NCBI GenBank assembly: GCA_964455095.1
Contig: CAYVUV010000397.1
Location: forward strand, 1-64,000
Reading direction: 5' to 3'
DNA: 64,000 nucleotides
From: CAYVUV01 sp964455095
Lineage (GTDB): Bacteria; Desulfobacterota; Binatia; HRBIN30; CADEER01
Numbering within the stretch: the stretch's first letter is position 1; each line of letters begins with the position of its first letter. Positions 19,470 to 29,400 of this stretch are shown here, piece after piece. The notes under the pieces are model-generated. The model made no database searches. It worked only from the letters and a program-made list of their open reading frames with translations, and had not been told where the DNA came from. The position numbers were made by a program, and so were the translations under genes.

Positions 19470-20143
19470 TGACCGCGATGGCGAACAGGAACGACAGCGC
19501 AACCATGTCTCTCTCCACCCTGGGCGCGGTGCCGAAACGGCCCCCGGCGAGCGCGGAGTCCGCCAGTGAACGCGAGCTGCTGGCCCTGCTGCGGCAGGGC
19601 GACGAGCACGCCTACGAACAGCTGGTGCGCCGCTACGGCGGCCGCCTGCTCGCGGTGACGCGCCGGCTGCTGCGCGGTGACGAGGAGGAAGCGCGCGACG
19701 CGGTGCAGGACGCGTTCCTGTCGGCCTTTCGCTCCATCGACCGGTTCAACCAGGACGCCGCGATCGGCACCTGGTTGCACCGCATCGCCGTCAACGCCGC
19801 GCTGATGAAGCGCCGCCGCGCCGGTAGCCGGCCGGAGGTCGCCCTCGATCCGCTGCTGCCGACGTTCGACGAGACGGCGCATCACGCCGAAGTCGTGCAC
19901 ACGTGGCCGGCGAGTGCCGAGACCATCGTCATGCGCGCGCAGACCCGCACCGCGGTGCGCCAGTGCATCGACCAACTGCCCGACACCTACCGCACCATTC
20001 TCATGCTGCGCGACATCGAAGAGCTCAGCACCACCGAGACCGCCGCGGCCCTCGGCATCAGCGAGAACGCCGTCAAGATCCGCCTGCACCGCGCCCGCCA
20101 GGCGCTGCGGACTTTGCTCGATCCGACGATGTCGGTCGGATGA
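19466..20143 (+). CDS. ECF-type RNA polymerase sigma factor
   Basis: 225 residues from the ATG at 19466 (a second ATG follows at 19469). Sigma region 2 at about 35-110 (ELLALLRQGDEHAYEQLVRR, DAVQDAFLSAFRSIDRF, WLHRIAVNAALMKRRR) and sigma region 4 at about 165-218 (IDQLPDTYRTILMLRDIEEL, TETAAALGISENAVKIRLHR, ARQALRTLL). A linker of about 45 residues separates them. Overlaps the STAS gene by 4 bases. No transmembrane anti-sigma gene follows; the next gene is convergent. Possible targets include the bufferin gene upstream, but no shared promoter motif was identified. Confidence 0.93.
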   Translation: MMTAMANRNDSATMSLSTLGAVPKRPPASAESASERELLALLRQGDEHAYEQLVRRYGGRLLAVTRRLLRGDEEEARDAVQDAFLSAFRSIDRFNQDAAIGTWLHRIAVNAALMKRRRAGSRPEVALDPLLPTFDETAHHAEVVHTWPASAETIVMRAQTRTAVRQCIDQLPDTYRTILMLRDIEELSTTETAAALGISENAVKIRLHRARQALRTLLDPTMSVG

Positions 20144-20158
20144 ACCCGACGAGTCATC

Positions 20159-20650
20159 TCACGGCGCGTCGCCTTCGCCGAGCCTGCGCAGCACGCGCGC
20201 CGGATTGCCGGCGACGACGGTGCGCGGTGCGACATCCGCCGTCACCACGCTGCCTGCGCCGACGATGGCCCCCTCCCCGACCGTGACCCCGGGGAGGATC
20301 ACCGTCCCTGAACCGATACTGGCCCGCCGCCGCACAAACGTCGGCACCAACTGCCAGTCGGCCGGGCCTTTCAGCGTGCCATCGGCCCGGCAGGCGCGCG
20401 GCAGCACGTCGTTGGTGAAGCAGACGTGGTGGCCGATGAACACCTCGTCCTCGATGACGACCCCCTCGCAGATGAACGCGTGGCTGGAGATCTTGCAGCG
20501 CGCCCCGACGACCGCGTGCTTCTGGATCTCGACGTAGCAACCGATCTGCGTCTGGTCGCCGATGGTGCAGCCGTAGAGGTTGGCGAACCCGAAGACCTTG
20601 ACGTCGCGGCCGAGCCGCACGTCGGCGGCGATCCGATTGAAGTCCTGCAT
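20159..20650 (-). CDS. Hexapeptide-repeat acyltransferase (WbpD/WlbB-like N-acetyltransferase)
   Basis: 163 residues. Left-handed beta-helix hexapeptide repeats throughout (VRLGRDVKVFGFANLYGCTI, GCYVEIQKHAVVGARCKISS, IGSGTVILPGVTVGEGAIVG) ending AGNPARVLRRLGEG. The pattern and the neighbouring Gfo/Idh-type dehydrogenase match the WbpB-WbpD pair that makes acetylated 2,3-diamino-glucuronic acid sugars for surface polysaccharide, so UDP-sugar 3-N-acetylation is the likely reaction. It starts 3 bases after the dehydrogenase stop. It is convergent with the sigma factor gene. Confidence 0.85.
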   Translation of the reverse strand: MQDFNRIAADVRLGRDVKVFGFANLYGCTIGDQTQIGCYVEIQKHAVVGARCKISSHAFICEGVVIEDEVFIGHHVCFTNDVLPRACRADGTLKGPADWQLVPTFVRRRASIGSGTVILPGVTVGEGAIVGAGSVVTADVAPRTVVAGNPARVLRRLGEGDAP

Positions 20651-20653
20651 CGC

Positions 20654-21661
20654 TCAAACCCTCACGCGCTCGCTCCCGCGCGCCAGCGACTCCTGCGCCG
20701 CGCTGAGAATCCGCACGATGCGCGCGCCCTGTTCGCCGCCGCTGATCGGCGCGACGTGCCGCTCGATGCACTCGGCAAAGTGCTCGACCAGACGGAAGAG
20801 CGGCTCGACCTCGTCCAGGCGAGGCGAGACGACGTCTCCGGAACGATACGAGATCAGCACGTCGCGCACGCCGGCGGGATCGGCGGAGACGTCGACGCCG
20901 CGGTCGTACACCTTCAAGCGCTCGGAGGCATCGAGGTCGTTGTACAGCATGCTCCTGCGGCTGCCGCCGACCAGAAAGTGGCGCACTTTGACCGGCGACA
21001 GCCAGTTGAGGTGCAGCGAGGCCAGCAGGCCGTTACCGTACTCGAGGTGCAAGTGCACGACGTCCTCGAGCCCATCGACGGTCCGACTCACGCCGACAGC
21101 CAACACGGTCTCAGGCGCACAACCGATCAAACCGTCGATGATCGACAGATCGTGCGGGGCGAGGTCCCAGAGCACGCTGACATCGTGCTGAAACACGCCG
21201 AGGTTGATGCGCACAGAGTCGAAAAACAGGAGGTCGCCCACAGCGCCGGTCCGCACCAGCTCCGCCATCTTGCCGACCGATGGCGTGTACAAGAACACGT
21301 GGTCGACCAGCAGCACGCGATCGACCTCGTCGGCCAGGGCCACCAGCTCGACGGCGTGCGCTACCGACGTCGTCAACGGTTTTTCGACCAGGACGTGCTT
21401 GCCGGCCAGCAGCGCAGCCTTGGCCAGTTCGTAGTGGGTGGCGACCGGGGTCGCGATGGCGACGGCATCGAGGTGCTCGTCGGCGAGCAGCGCCGCGAAA
21501 TCCACGCTGTGCCGTGCGCGCGGATACTGTCGCGCGACCGCCTCGAGGCGATCCGGATCGATATCGCACAGCCAGGCCACCTCGGTGTGCGGCGCGCTGT
21601 TGAAATTGCGGACCAGGTTCGGTCCCCAGTAACCAAGCCCCGCTATGCCGACAGAGATCAC
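20654..21661 (-). CDS. Gfo/Idh/MocA-family dehydrogenase (WbpB-like)
   Basis: 335 residues from a GTG start at 21661. Rossmann motif VGIAGLGYWGPNLVRNF, then the family signature ADEHLDAVAIATPVATHYEL, AGKHVLVEKPLTTS with the catalytic Lys in EKP. Probable role: NAD-dependent 3-oxidation of UDP-GlcNAcA or a related nucleotide sugar, together with the acetyltransferase next to it; the aminotransferase (WbpE) that would be needed between them is not in this window. It is in the minus-strand polysaccharide operon after the GT4 gene (30-base gap). Confidence 0.85.
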   Translation of the reverse strand: MISVGIAGLGYWGPNLVRNFNSAPHTEVAWLCDIDPDRLEAVARQYPRARHSVDFAALLADEHLDAVAIATPVATHYELAKAALLAGKHVLVEKPLTTSVAHAVELVALADEVDRVLLVDHVFLYTPSVGKMAELVRTGAVGDLLFFDSVRINLGVFQHDVSVLWDLAPHDLSIIDGLIGCAPETVLAVGVSRTVDGLEDVVHLHLEYGNGLLASLHLNWLSPVKVRHFLVGGSRRSMLYNDLDASERLKVYDRGVDVSADPAGVRDVLISYRSGDVVSPRLDEVEPLFRLVEHFAECIERHVAPISGGEQGARIVRILSAAQESLARGSERVRV

Positions 21662-21691
21662 AGCTCACCCGCGCCGGGAGCCAGTTACGGG

Positions 21692-22921
21692 TCAGCGTTC
21701 GCCGTTGTCAACCGGCCCGCGTGCGCTGAAAGCAGCATCGTAGGCCGCCAGCAGGTTCGCTACCTGGTGGCTCCAGGCGAGCTCGGTGCGGACGCGTTCC
21801 AAACCCGTGGCGCCCATGGCGCGGCGGCGCTCGGGATCGTCGAGCAGCTCGAGAACCTTCAGGGCCAGGTCGCGCGCGTCGTTCGGCCGGGCGTAGAGCG
21901 CGGCACTCTGGGCAGAGAATCGCCCCTCGGTCGTTTCGAACTGCACGATCGGCTTGCCCAGGGCCATGTACTCCATGACCTTGTTCATGGTCGATTTGTC
22001 GTTCATCTCGTTCACCTCGTCCGGGTTCACGCAGACGTCGGCGGTGTTCAGCATCTCGACCAACGCGCCGTCCGGCACGCGGCCGGCGAACGTCACGCAG
22101 TCTGCCACATCCAGCGCGGCGCTTTGCGCCTGCAGCGCCGCGATCTCGGGACCGCCTCCGACGAGATGGAACTGCACGTCGCGCCGCCCCAGGGTGTGCA
22201 CGATGTGGCGCACCGCGTCGAGGAGGTAGTGGATGCCGTCCTGGCGCGCCATCACGCCGACGTAGCCGACGAGGTACGCGCGCCCGCGCTTCAGATCCGG
22301 GTTCGGCGGCACGAAGTGCATTCGCTCCGGTGTCGGCCCCGACCGCACGACCCAGACGCGTCCCGGCGGCGCGCCGCCGCGTTCGATGGCGACGCGCCGG
22401 TAGGACTCGTTGGTCGAGATCACGACATCGGCGGCCTGGATGCTCCAGCGCTCCAGCCGCCGCAACAGTCGGTAGACCAGGTCGCGGCGGCCGAACTTGG
22501 CCTCGTACAACTCGGGGCTCAGGTCGTGGTGATCGAAGATGAAGCGCTTGCCCCGCACCGCTTTGAAGAAGCGGCCGATCAAGAAGATCGTATCCGGCGG
22601 ATTGCACGCGTGGATGACGTCGAACCCGCGCTCGCGCAGCACGCGCCAGGCGAGGCGGAACTGCCAGAACAACGCGAGCGCATACTCGCCGACGTAGGCG
22701 AGCTTACCTCGCGCGTTCGACGGCAGCGGATGGCGATAGATGGCGATGCCCTCGATCACCTCGAAGCGTTGGTCGAAACCGGGTCCGGTGGGGCAGATGA
22801 TCGACACCGCGTATCCGGCGGCCGCGAGGGCCGTGGCCTCGTTCCAGACCCGCGTATCGAACGGGACGGGCAGATTCTCGACGATGATCAGGACGCTGCG
22901 CCGTCTTGTCGCGGTGGTCAC
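21692..22921 (-). CDS. Glycosyltransferase family 4
   Basis: 409 residues from GTG 22921, chosen because it overlaps the stop of the upstream sugar transferase (GTGA) and is followed at once by the conserved strand SVLIIVENLPVPFDTRVWNEA. GT-B fold: N-domain to about 195 (FDHHDLSPELYEAKFG), C-domain with LVGYVGVMARQDGIHYLLDA, FHLVGGGPE and the NDP-sugar site ADVCVNPDEVNEMNDKSTMN, KVMEYMALGKPIVQFE. Adds a sugar to a lipid-linked oligosaccharide in the cytoplasm; donor unknown. Confidence 0.9.
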   Translation of the reverse strand: MTTATRRRSVLIIVENLPVPFDTRVWNEATALAAAGYAVSIICPTGPGFDQRFEVIEGIAIYRHPLPSNARGKLAYVGEYALALFWQFRLAWRVLRERGFDVIHACNPPDTIFLIGRFFKAVRGKRFIFDHHDLSPELYEAKFGRRDLVYRLLRRLERWSIQAADVVISTNESYRRVAIERGGAPPGRVWVVRSGPTPERMHFVPPNPDLKRGRAYLVGYVGVMARQDGIHYLLDAVRHIVHTLGRRDVQFHLVGGGPEIAALQAQSAALDVADCVTFAGRVPDGALVEMLNTADVCVNPDEVNEMNDKSTMNKVMEYMALGKPIVQFETTEGRFSAQSAALYARPNDARDLALKVLELLDDPERRRAMGATGLERVRTELAWSHQVANLLAAYDAAFSARGPVDNGER

Positions 22922-23628
22922 GCCCTCGGCTCCCGATCGACGATCACCGCCCGCAGCGTCATGGCGAGGATCTTCAAGTCCAGCCACAGGGACCAGCGGC
23001 GCACGTACTCGATGTCGAGCTCGTACATGCGCCGATAGCTGACGCGGTTGCGGCCCGATACCTGCCAGAGCCCGGTCATCCCCTGCGGCATCGCGAAGCG
23101 CTCGAGTTGCCAGGCCGCGTAGGCTTCGTACTCGTAGGTGACCGGGGGACGCGGACCGACCAGGCTCATGTCGCCGCGCAGGACGTTGACGAGCTGCGGC
23201 AACTCATCCAACGAGGTCCGTCGCAGCCACCGCCCCGCGCGCGTAACGCGCGGGTCGTCCGTGAGCTTGTAGGTTTGCCGCACCGCGCCCGCAGCGCAAG
23301 CGGGCTCCTCGTCGTCGCAGCCGCGCACCAGGGCGAGCACAAGGTCGCGGTGCAGATCGTCCGGCGCATCGCGAACCATGGTGCGAAACTTCCACATCTC
23401 GAAGCGCCGGCCCCCCATCCCGATACGGGTCTGGCGAAAGAGAGCGGGCCCGCGGGAGTCCAATCGGACCACCAGCGCGATGAGCGCGAGCAGGGGAGCG
23501 CAGACGACGAGCGCGCCCGCGCTGATGAGCAGATCCATCCAGCGCTTCAACCGCAGGCCCGCGTGCATCTGAGGCGCGATGGGCTGAGCGGATCGCTCGC
23601 GATATGCATCGACGGAAGGCGAGCTCAC
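22918..23628 (-). CDS. Initiating sugar transferase (bacterial sugar transferase family)
   Basis: 236 residues from GTG 23628 (GGAG 9-12 bases upstream). One N-terminal membrane helix (MDLLISAGALVVCAPLLALI) precedes the catalytic domain: PALFRQTRIGMGGRRFEMWKFRTM, the RRTSLDELPQLVNVLRGDMS, LVGPRPP signature, and GMTGLWQVSGRN, YRRMYELDIEYVRRWSLWLD. It transfers a sugar-1-phosphate to undecaprenyl phosphate, the first step in making a surface polysaccharide. A longer open frame reaches 23892 but its extra N-terminus is Arg-rich and unlike the family. GTGA overlap with the GT4 gene. Confidence 0.9.
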   Translation of the reverse strand: MSSPSVDAYRERSAQPIAPQMHAGLRLKRWMDLLISAGALVVCAPLLALIALVVRLDSRGPALFRQTRIGMGGRRFEMWKFRTMVRDAPDDLHRDLVLALVRGCDDEEPACAAGAVRQTYKLTDDPRVTRAGRWLRRTSLDELPQLVNVLRGDMSLVGPRPPVTYEYEAYAAWQLERFAMPQGMTGLWQVSGRNRVSYRRMYELDIEYVRRWSLWLDLKILAMTLRAVIVDREPRA

Positions 23629-23852
23629 TCGGGGACTCCACTTGCCGGCGCCCCTCGCGCGCGCGCCGGTTCGCCACTGTTGACCACTCTCGGGAGGAAT
23701 TGGCAACCCTTGCTGCTCGACTCCCGGTACGCGCCGTCGGCCACGCCACGGCCACTTGACAACGCAGCGGTCGGAATCGTCTACTGCCGTCTGGATTGCG
23801 AGTGTCCGGGAGCGTGCAGAGGGGATCCCCGACCGATCAGCGCTCCAGCCCA

Positions 23853-25061
23853 ATGCGCATTCTGTTCCTCTCGGCCTGGTTCCCGTACCCACCGCGCAAC
23901 GGCACCACGCTGCGCAGCTTCAACCTCATCCGCCAGCTGGCGTATCGGTACGACATCGACCTGCTCAGCTTCGCCGACGACGCGCACAGCGCCCCCGATG
24001 CGGCGCCACTGCGCGCCGTGTGCCGGCCGCTCGGACTGGTCCCGCGGCCTTGGTTTCAGCCGCGCAGCGCGCGCGCCCAACTCGGCTGGCTGCGCCGCGC
24101 GCCGCGCTCGGTGGTCGCGACGCATTCGGCCGAGATGGCCGAGCGCATCGCCGCCGCCCTGCGGGCCGAGCGGTACGACGTGGTGATCGCCTCGGATCTC
24201 ACCATGGCGGCCTATTGGGACGCATTCCGCGGCGTGCCGGCACTGTTCGAAGAGCTGCAACTCGGCGGGCTCTACGAGCAGTGGCAGCACGCGGCGACCG
24301 CCTGGCAGCGCGCCCGCTTCGGCCTGACGTGGTGGAAGCACTGTCGCTATCTGGCGCACCTGCTGCACGGCTTTCGCGCCTGCACGGTGCCGTCGGAGCG
24401 CGAGCGTGCGCTGTTGGCCGAGGCGGTACCCGACTTCGGTGCCGTGACCGTCGTGCCCAACTGTGTCGACCTCGCCGACTACACCCAATCGTATGCGGAG
24501 CCGCAGCCCGACACGTTGATCTTCACCGGCTCATTCCGCTACGCGGTCAATCACGACGCCATGGTGTGGTTCCTGCGCGAGATCTACCCGCGCGTCCAGG
24601 CGGCGCGGCCAAACGTTCGCCTGCGCATCACGGGCGACCACGCCGGCGCACCGCTGCCGGCGTCCGCGCACGTCGAGCTGACCGGCTACGTCGCCGACGT
24701 GCGCCCGCTGGTCGCAGCAGCCGCGGTCAGCGTGGTGCCGCTGCGCGCCGGCGCCGGCACGCGCTTGAAGATTCTCGAGAGCATGGCGCTCGGCACCCCG
24801 GTCGTCTCGACCACCAAAGGAGCCGAAGGATTGGATGTGATCGATGGCGAACACCTGCTCCTCGCGGATGATCCGCAGGCGTTCGCGCGCCGCACGGTTC
24901 AGGCGCTCACCGATGCGGCCCTGCGCCGGCGCCTCACCGCCAACGCCCGCCGATTGATCGCCGCCCGCTACAACTGGCGCACCGTCGGTCCGCGCTTCGC
25001 CGACCTGGTGGCGAGTGTCGCGGCAGCCGGACGTGACGGACACGATGCCGGCACTGTCTGA
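23853..25061 (+). CDS. Glycosyltransferase family 4
   Basis: 402 residues from ATG 23853 (MRILFLSAWFPYPPRNGTTL), the usual N-terminus; the frame is open further upstream but without family similarity. GT-B fold with the C-domain hinge at about 210: VVPNCVDLADY, LIFTGSFRYAVNHDAMVWFL, ITGDHAGAPLP, VELTGYVADVRPL, SVVPLRAGAGTRLKILESMA, LGTPVVSTTKGAEGL. Probably polysaccharide assembly. Divergent from the initiating sugar transferase; the next gene overlaps its end. Confidence 0.9.
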   Translation: MRILFLSAWFPYPPRNGTTLRSFNLIRQLAYRYDIDLLSFADDAHSAPDAAPLRAVCRPLGLVPRPWFQPRSARAQLGWLRRAPRSVVATHSAEMAERIAAALRAERYDVVIASDLTMAAYWDAFRGVPALFEELQLGGLYEQWQHAATAWQRARFGLTWWKHCRYLAHLLHGFRACTVPSERERALLAEAVPDFGAVTVVPNCVDLADYTQSYAEPQPDTLIFTGSFRYAVNHDAMVWFLREIYPRVQAARPNVRLRITGDHAGAPLPASAHVELTGYVADVRPLVAAAAVSVVPLRAGAGTRLKILESMALGTPVVSTTKGAEGLDVIDGEHLLLADDPQAFARRTVQALTDAALRRRLTANARRLIAARYNWRTVGPRFADLVASVAAAGRDGHDAGTV

Positions 25062-26376
25062 AGTCCGGCAGGCGCTACAGGACGGCAGCGTGCCGGTGCC
25101 GGAGCTGTGGTTCTTCATGGCCGGCTTGTTTCTGCTCGCCTGCTACCGGCTCCGGGCCGGCGTGCTGGTCTGGTCCGCACTCGCCGGCACGGCGATCGTA
25201 CCGCTGCTCACCGTGCGCAATGCCGCCGTGTATCCCGCCGCCGCGTATCTGGCGGCGCTGCTCGCACTGTGGGCCGGCGCCATCGCCACGCGCCGCGCCG
25301 CGCTGCCGCGGTCCAAGATCACGGTGCCGCTGCTCGCCGTCGCGGCCGCGACGGTGGCGTCGTGCCTGCAGGGCCTGGTCTTCAGAGACCCCAGCATCAT
25401 CGGCGTGCATCGCTTTGCGCTGGTGCAGGTCTACGCCAGCGCCCTGGTCCTGCTGTCGGTCGGCGCCGCGCTGCTGGTCGCGGGCGTCTTTGCACACCAA
25501 CACGGCCTGCGCTGGCTGTGCGCGTCAATCGTCGCCGTCGCGGCGCTGCTGATGGCGCGTATCCTGATGGGCTGGGAGGCAATGCCGGCGCCGCGCTGGT
25601 GGCCGCTGATCGTCGCGCACGGCGCGGCGTTGACCTACGCGCTGCTGCTTTTCGACCTCCGGCGCCCGTGGTGGCAACAAGTGTTCGGTGCGGCCTTCGT
25701 CGTCTGTGCGTTCTACGAGATCATCGCCGATCCGTTTCTGCGCCCCGGGCACTCCCAGTGGGTGTCCGGCTGGCTCATGATCGGCGTGGCCGTGGGCTTC
25801 ATCACCCTGGTGCGCTTTCCACGCGCGTCGATCCTGGCCGGCATACCCATCGCCATCGCCCTCGGCGTCGTCGTGTATCCGAAGATCGTCCGGGTCTACG
25901 ACCTGGCGGCGAGTGAGGGCGATTTCGGCCGCCTCACGCTCTGGCGCGACGCGTTGCGCTTCGCCCTGATGCGGCCGTATCTCGGCATCGGCCCGGGCAA
26001 CTACCTGGACTACGCCGAGCGCTATGCCGAGTTGGAGATCGCGCTCGGCTCCGCGCACGGCAACTACCAGCAGCTCGTCGCCGAGATGGGGCTGGTCGGC
26101 CTGGCGTTCGTTCTCTGGGTGTTCGTGCGCGTCTACGCGGTCGGCGCCCGCTTGCTGCGGCAGATCGACGCGGCGGCGCCGCGCGCCGTGGTCGTCGGCA
26201 TCATGGGCGCGCTGGCCGGTCAGCTCAGCGCCGCCGTATTCGGCGACTACCTGATCCCGGCCTACCACAACGGCGGGCACCTCAACCTGTGCGCGACGAT
26301 CTATACGTGGATGATGATCGGTGTGCTGATGGCCATCGAGGGTCGGCGCGATCTGCGCACATCAGCCGGACCCTGA
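25045..26376 (+). CDS. O-antigen ligase/polymerase-like membrane protein (Wzy_C)
   Basis: 443 residues from ATG 25045; GTG starts at 25033 or 25015 are also possible. It overlaps the GT4 gene. About 11-12 hydrophobic helices. The periplasmic loop contains the Wzy_C signature RLTLWRDALRFALMRPYLGI-GPGNY and the SAHGNYQQLVAEMGLVGLAF motif with its conserved His. Joins polysaccharide units to lipid A-core or polymerises repeats at the periplasmic face. Ligase and polymerase cannot be told apart by sequence. Confidence 0.85.
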   Translation: MPALSEVRQALQDGSVPVPELWFFMAGLFLLACYRLRAGVLVWSALAGTAIVPLLTVRNAAVYPAAAYLAALLALWAGAIATRRAALPRSKITVPLLAVAAATVASCLQGLVFRDPSIIGVHRFALVQVYASALVLLSVGAALLVAGVFAHQHGLRWLCASIVAVAALLMARILMGWEAMPAPRWWPLIVAHGAALTYALLLFDLRRPWWQQVFGAAFVVCAFYEIIADPFLRPGHSQWVSGWLMIGVAVGFITLVRFPRASILAGIPIAIALGVVVYPKIVRVYDLAASEGDFGRLTLWRDALRFALMRPYLGIGPGNYLDYAERYAELEIALGSAHGNYQQLVAEMGLVGLAFVLWVFVRVYAVGARLLRQIDAAAPRAVVVGIMGALAGQLSAAVFGDYLIPAYHNGGHLNLCATIYTWMMIGVLMAIEGRRDLRTSAGP

Positions 26377-26386
26377 TTCGGAAGCC

Positions 26387-26422
26387 GCCGCCGCGCCGGG
26401 TGGGTGCTCCCGGCGCGGCGGC
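26387..26422. terminator. Perfect 14-bp hairpin between convergent genes
   Basis: GCCGCCGCGCCGGG pairs perfectly with CCCGGCGCGGCGGC around the 8-base loop TGGGTGCT. It sits in the 64 bases between the stops of two convergent genes (26376 and 26441), so it is probably a bidirectional terminator. There is no T tract on either side. Confidence 0.6.
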
Positions 26423-26440
26423 GTGCGGAAGAGGCGAATC

Positions 26441-29400
26441 TCAGTCGACGGTTCCGCTGGCGAGGACAAAGGCCGCGTTGCCGTTCGCGGACGTGATCGT
26501 CACCGTGACCGACACCGGTTCCGCCGGGTCGACATCCGCCGGGTCGGCATCGCTGACCGTGAAGAAGAAGCGCGTCAAGCCGTTCACCAGGCGGTTGAAC
26601 GACTGGCCGTCGGGCACGACGATCGAGCCGCCGAGGACCTCGCCGGCGTTGGTGGTCACGTTGATCGTCGAGCCGCCCACCAGGGGGTTGATGAGGTCGT
26701 CGTGTACCTCGATGCTGAAGCCCTGCGAACCGCCGTTCGGAATGGTGAAGTTCGACGGCGCGACCACCGGCGTGACGAGGGGACCGGAGAAGGTCACCGA
26801 CGTGGTCGACCACACGATGATGTTGTTGTCCCAGACGCCGTTGGTGCCCTGCGGATCCCAGATCCCGTTCAGGGTGCTGGGCGGCAGGCCGTTGAAGGTG
26901 CCGACATCGATGAAGCGTTCGAACTGCACCATCGGGTCGAAAGAATTGTTGCAGAAACGGCTCGGCACCGGCGGCACCGGCGTCGTGCAGAGCGCATCGG
27001 CCGGTGGGAACGGACGGAAGTCGATGAACGGCTCCACCACGTTGTCGGTGATGACCGTATCGGTGCCGTTGTCGAAACGCCCGTTGCCGTTGTTGTCGAG
27101 GAAGCTCTCCTCGCCGCGGGTGAAGGCCAGGATGGTGACCACGCCGCTCGTCGGGATCGCCCCGCCTTCGCTGAGCAACGTCGCCGTCGCGACGCCGTTG
27201 GTCCCCGTCGTGGTCGGGTTCACGACGCTGGCTCCGTTGGCGATGAAGTTGACCGCCGTGCCCGGGGGTACGGCATTGTTGAAGCGGTCGTTGACGAAGA
27301 CCGAGATCGTGTCCTCGAGGCCGAGCGTGATGCGGCCGGCGATGTTCAGCAGCTGCGGAGCGAGGCTGAAGTGGTTGACCGCCGGCGGGGCGCCCAGAAT
27401 GCTGACCGCCGTCGATTGCGCCGCCAGGTCCGGGGTGCCGTCGTTGTTCGTGTCGACCTGCGCCGTCACCTGTATCGCGGTCGCTTGCGTGCCGCTGGTG
27501 AGGGTCGTGGTCACCTGACCGGACGCATTGGTGAGCTGCGTGAGCGGGCTGACGGACTCGCCGCCGATCCCGTTGAGCGCGAAGGTGACCGGCACGCCGC
27601 TGACCGGGTTGGTGTTGACGTCGGTGACGAGGAACGTGAGCACCGATTGTTCGGCGAGACCGGAAGCGCGCACGCCGATTGATACCGGCACAGCGCTGAC
27701 GAACTGCACGGCCGCCGGAGGCAGGGTCGCGGTGGCAGTCGGGGTGATCGTCGGTGTCGCCGTCGGGGTATTGGAAGCCGTCGGCGTTGCCGTCGCGGTT
27801 GCGGTCGGGGTCGCGGTGAACGTCGGCGTCGGCGTGTTGGTCGCCGTCGGCGTGCTGGTCGCGGTGCTGGTTCCCGTCGGCGTGCTGGTTGGGGTTGCGG
27901 TTTCCGTCGCCGTCCCGGTCGGCGTCACGGTCGGGGACGCCGTGGTGGTTGCCGTCGGCGTCGGCGCAGCGCGCACGGTCCCGATGCTGAAGACGTTCGC
28001 CGAGCCGTTGCCGCCGGCCGGCAGCGATCCCGGATTCGAGCTGACGGTCACCGCGACCGTCACCCGCTGATCCGTAGTGCCCTCGCCGGGCTGGCTGTCG
28101 TCGACCTGGAAGTTGAAGGTCGACCCAGCGCCGAGCGAATCGGGCAGGGTGAAGGAGGCGGGAATTCCGGCCAGGGTCCCGGGACCCGTCACGGTGACGT
28201 TCACCGTGCTGCCGCCGACGATCGCGTTGCCCAGATCGTCGGAGATCGTCAGCGTCAGCTGCTGGCTGCCGCCGTCAGGAATCGTGAAGGATGTCGGATC
28301 GAGGTCGACGTTCGTCGGACCGGAGAAGCGCACACGCACGACGCTCCAGATCAGGGCGTCGTCGTTCCACACGCCCGCGCCCTGCACGCTGTCCCAGACC
28401 TGGTTCTCGTTGGTGTCGACGAAGCGTTCGGACGGATTGCTCGGATCGTACACACCGTTACCGTTCACATCGATGAACGGCTCGGGAATGTCGGTAAAGG
28501 TTTCGCCGGCGTCGAACTCGCCGTTGCCGTTGGCATCGACGAACGGCTCCTCGCCGCGCGTCACGGCCAGGACCCGCACCAGGCCATCAGGCGGAAGCGT
28601 TCCGCCACCGCTGATCAACACGGCCGTGGCCTGGCCGCGATCGTCGGTCGGCGTGGCGTTGACGACGGTGCCGCCGTTGCTGATGAAGTTCACGGTCGTG
28701 CCCGCCGGTACGGCATTGCCGAACCGATCGTTGAGGAAGGCCGTGATGGTGTCCTCCAGACCCAGGGTGACGCGGCCGGAGATGTTGAGGAACTGCGGCG
28801 CCAGCGTGAAGTGGTCGAAGACCGGCGGGGCGCCGACGATCGACACGGCGGTCGACTGGGCAAAGACGCTCAGGTCGCTCGCCACGCGGGCGACCACGCG
28901 CACGCTGGCCGTGCGGGTGCCGCTGGTCAGGACTGTTTGCACCAGGCCGGACGCGTCGCTGACGGCCTCGATCGGATCGATCGACTCGCCTCCGACGGAG
29001 CTGGGCGACAAGGAGAAGCGGATGCGAACTCCGCTGGCGGGATTGGCTTGCGGGTCGGTGACGCGGAAGACCAGCGTCGACTGCTCGGGAATACCGGAGC
29101 CGCTCACGCCGATCGCCTGCAGCGAGGCGCTGACGAAGGCGAGCGAGCGGGCCACGGCCGTCGGGGTCACCGTGGGAGTCACGGTTGCCGTTGCCGACTG
29201 AGTCGGCGTCGGAGTCAGTGTGGCGGTGGGGGTCGGCGTCACCGTGGGGGTTTCGGTCGGGGTGGCTGTCGGGGTCGCCGTCGGAACGGGCGTGCCCGTC
29301 GGCGGCGGGAGCAGGTGTCCAATACTATTGACCGTGACCGACCCATTGCCGCCCGGGGCCGAGCCGCCCGGGGGAGAGGTGACCGTGACGCTGAGCGTGA

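Noticed and set aside
23629..23892. N-terminal extension of the initiating sugar transferase
   Set aside because: Arg/Gly-rich, unlike the family and divergent promoter space; GTG 23628 has a ribosome site.
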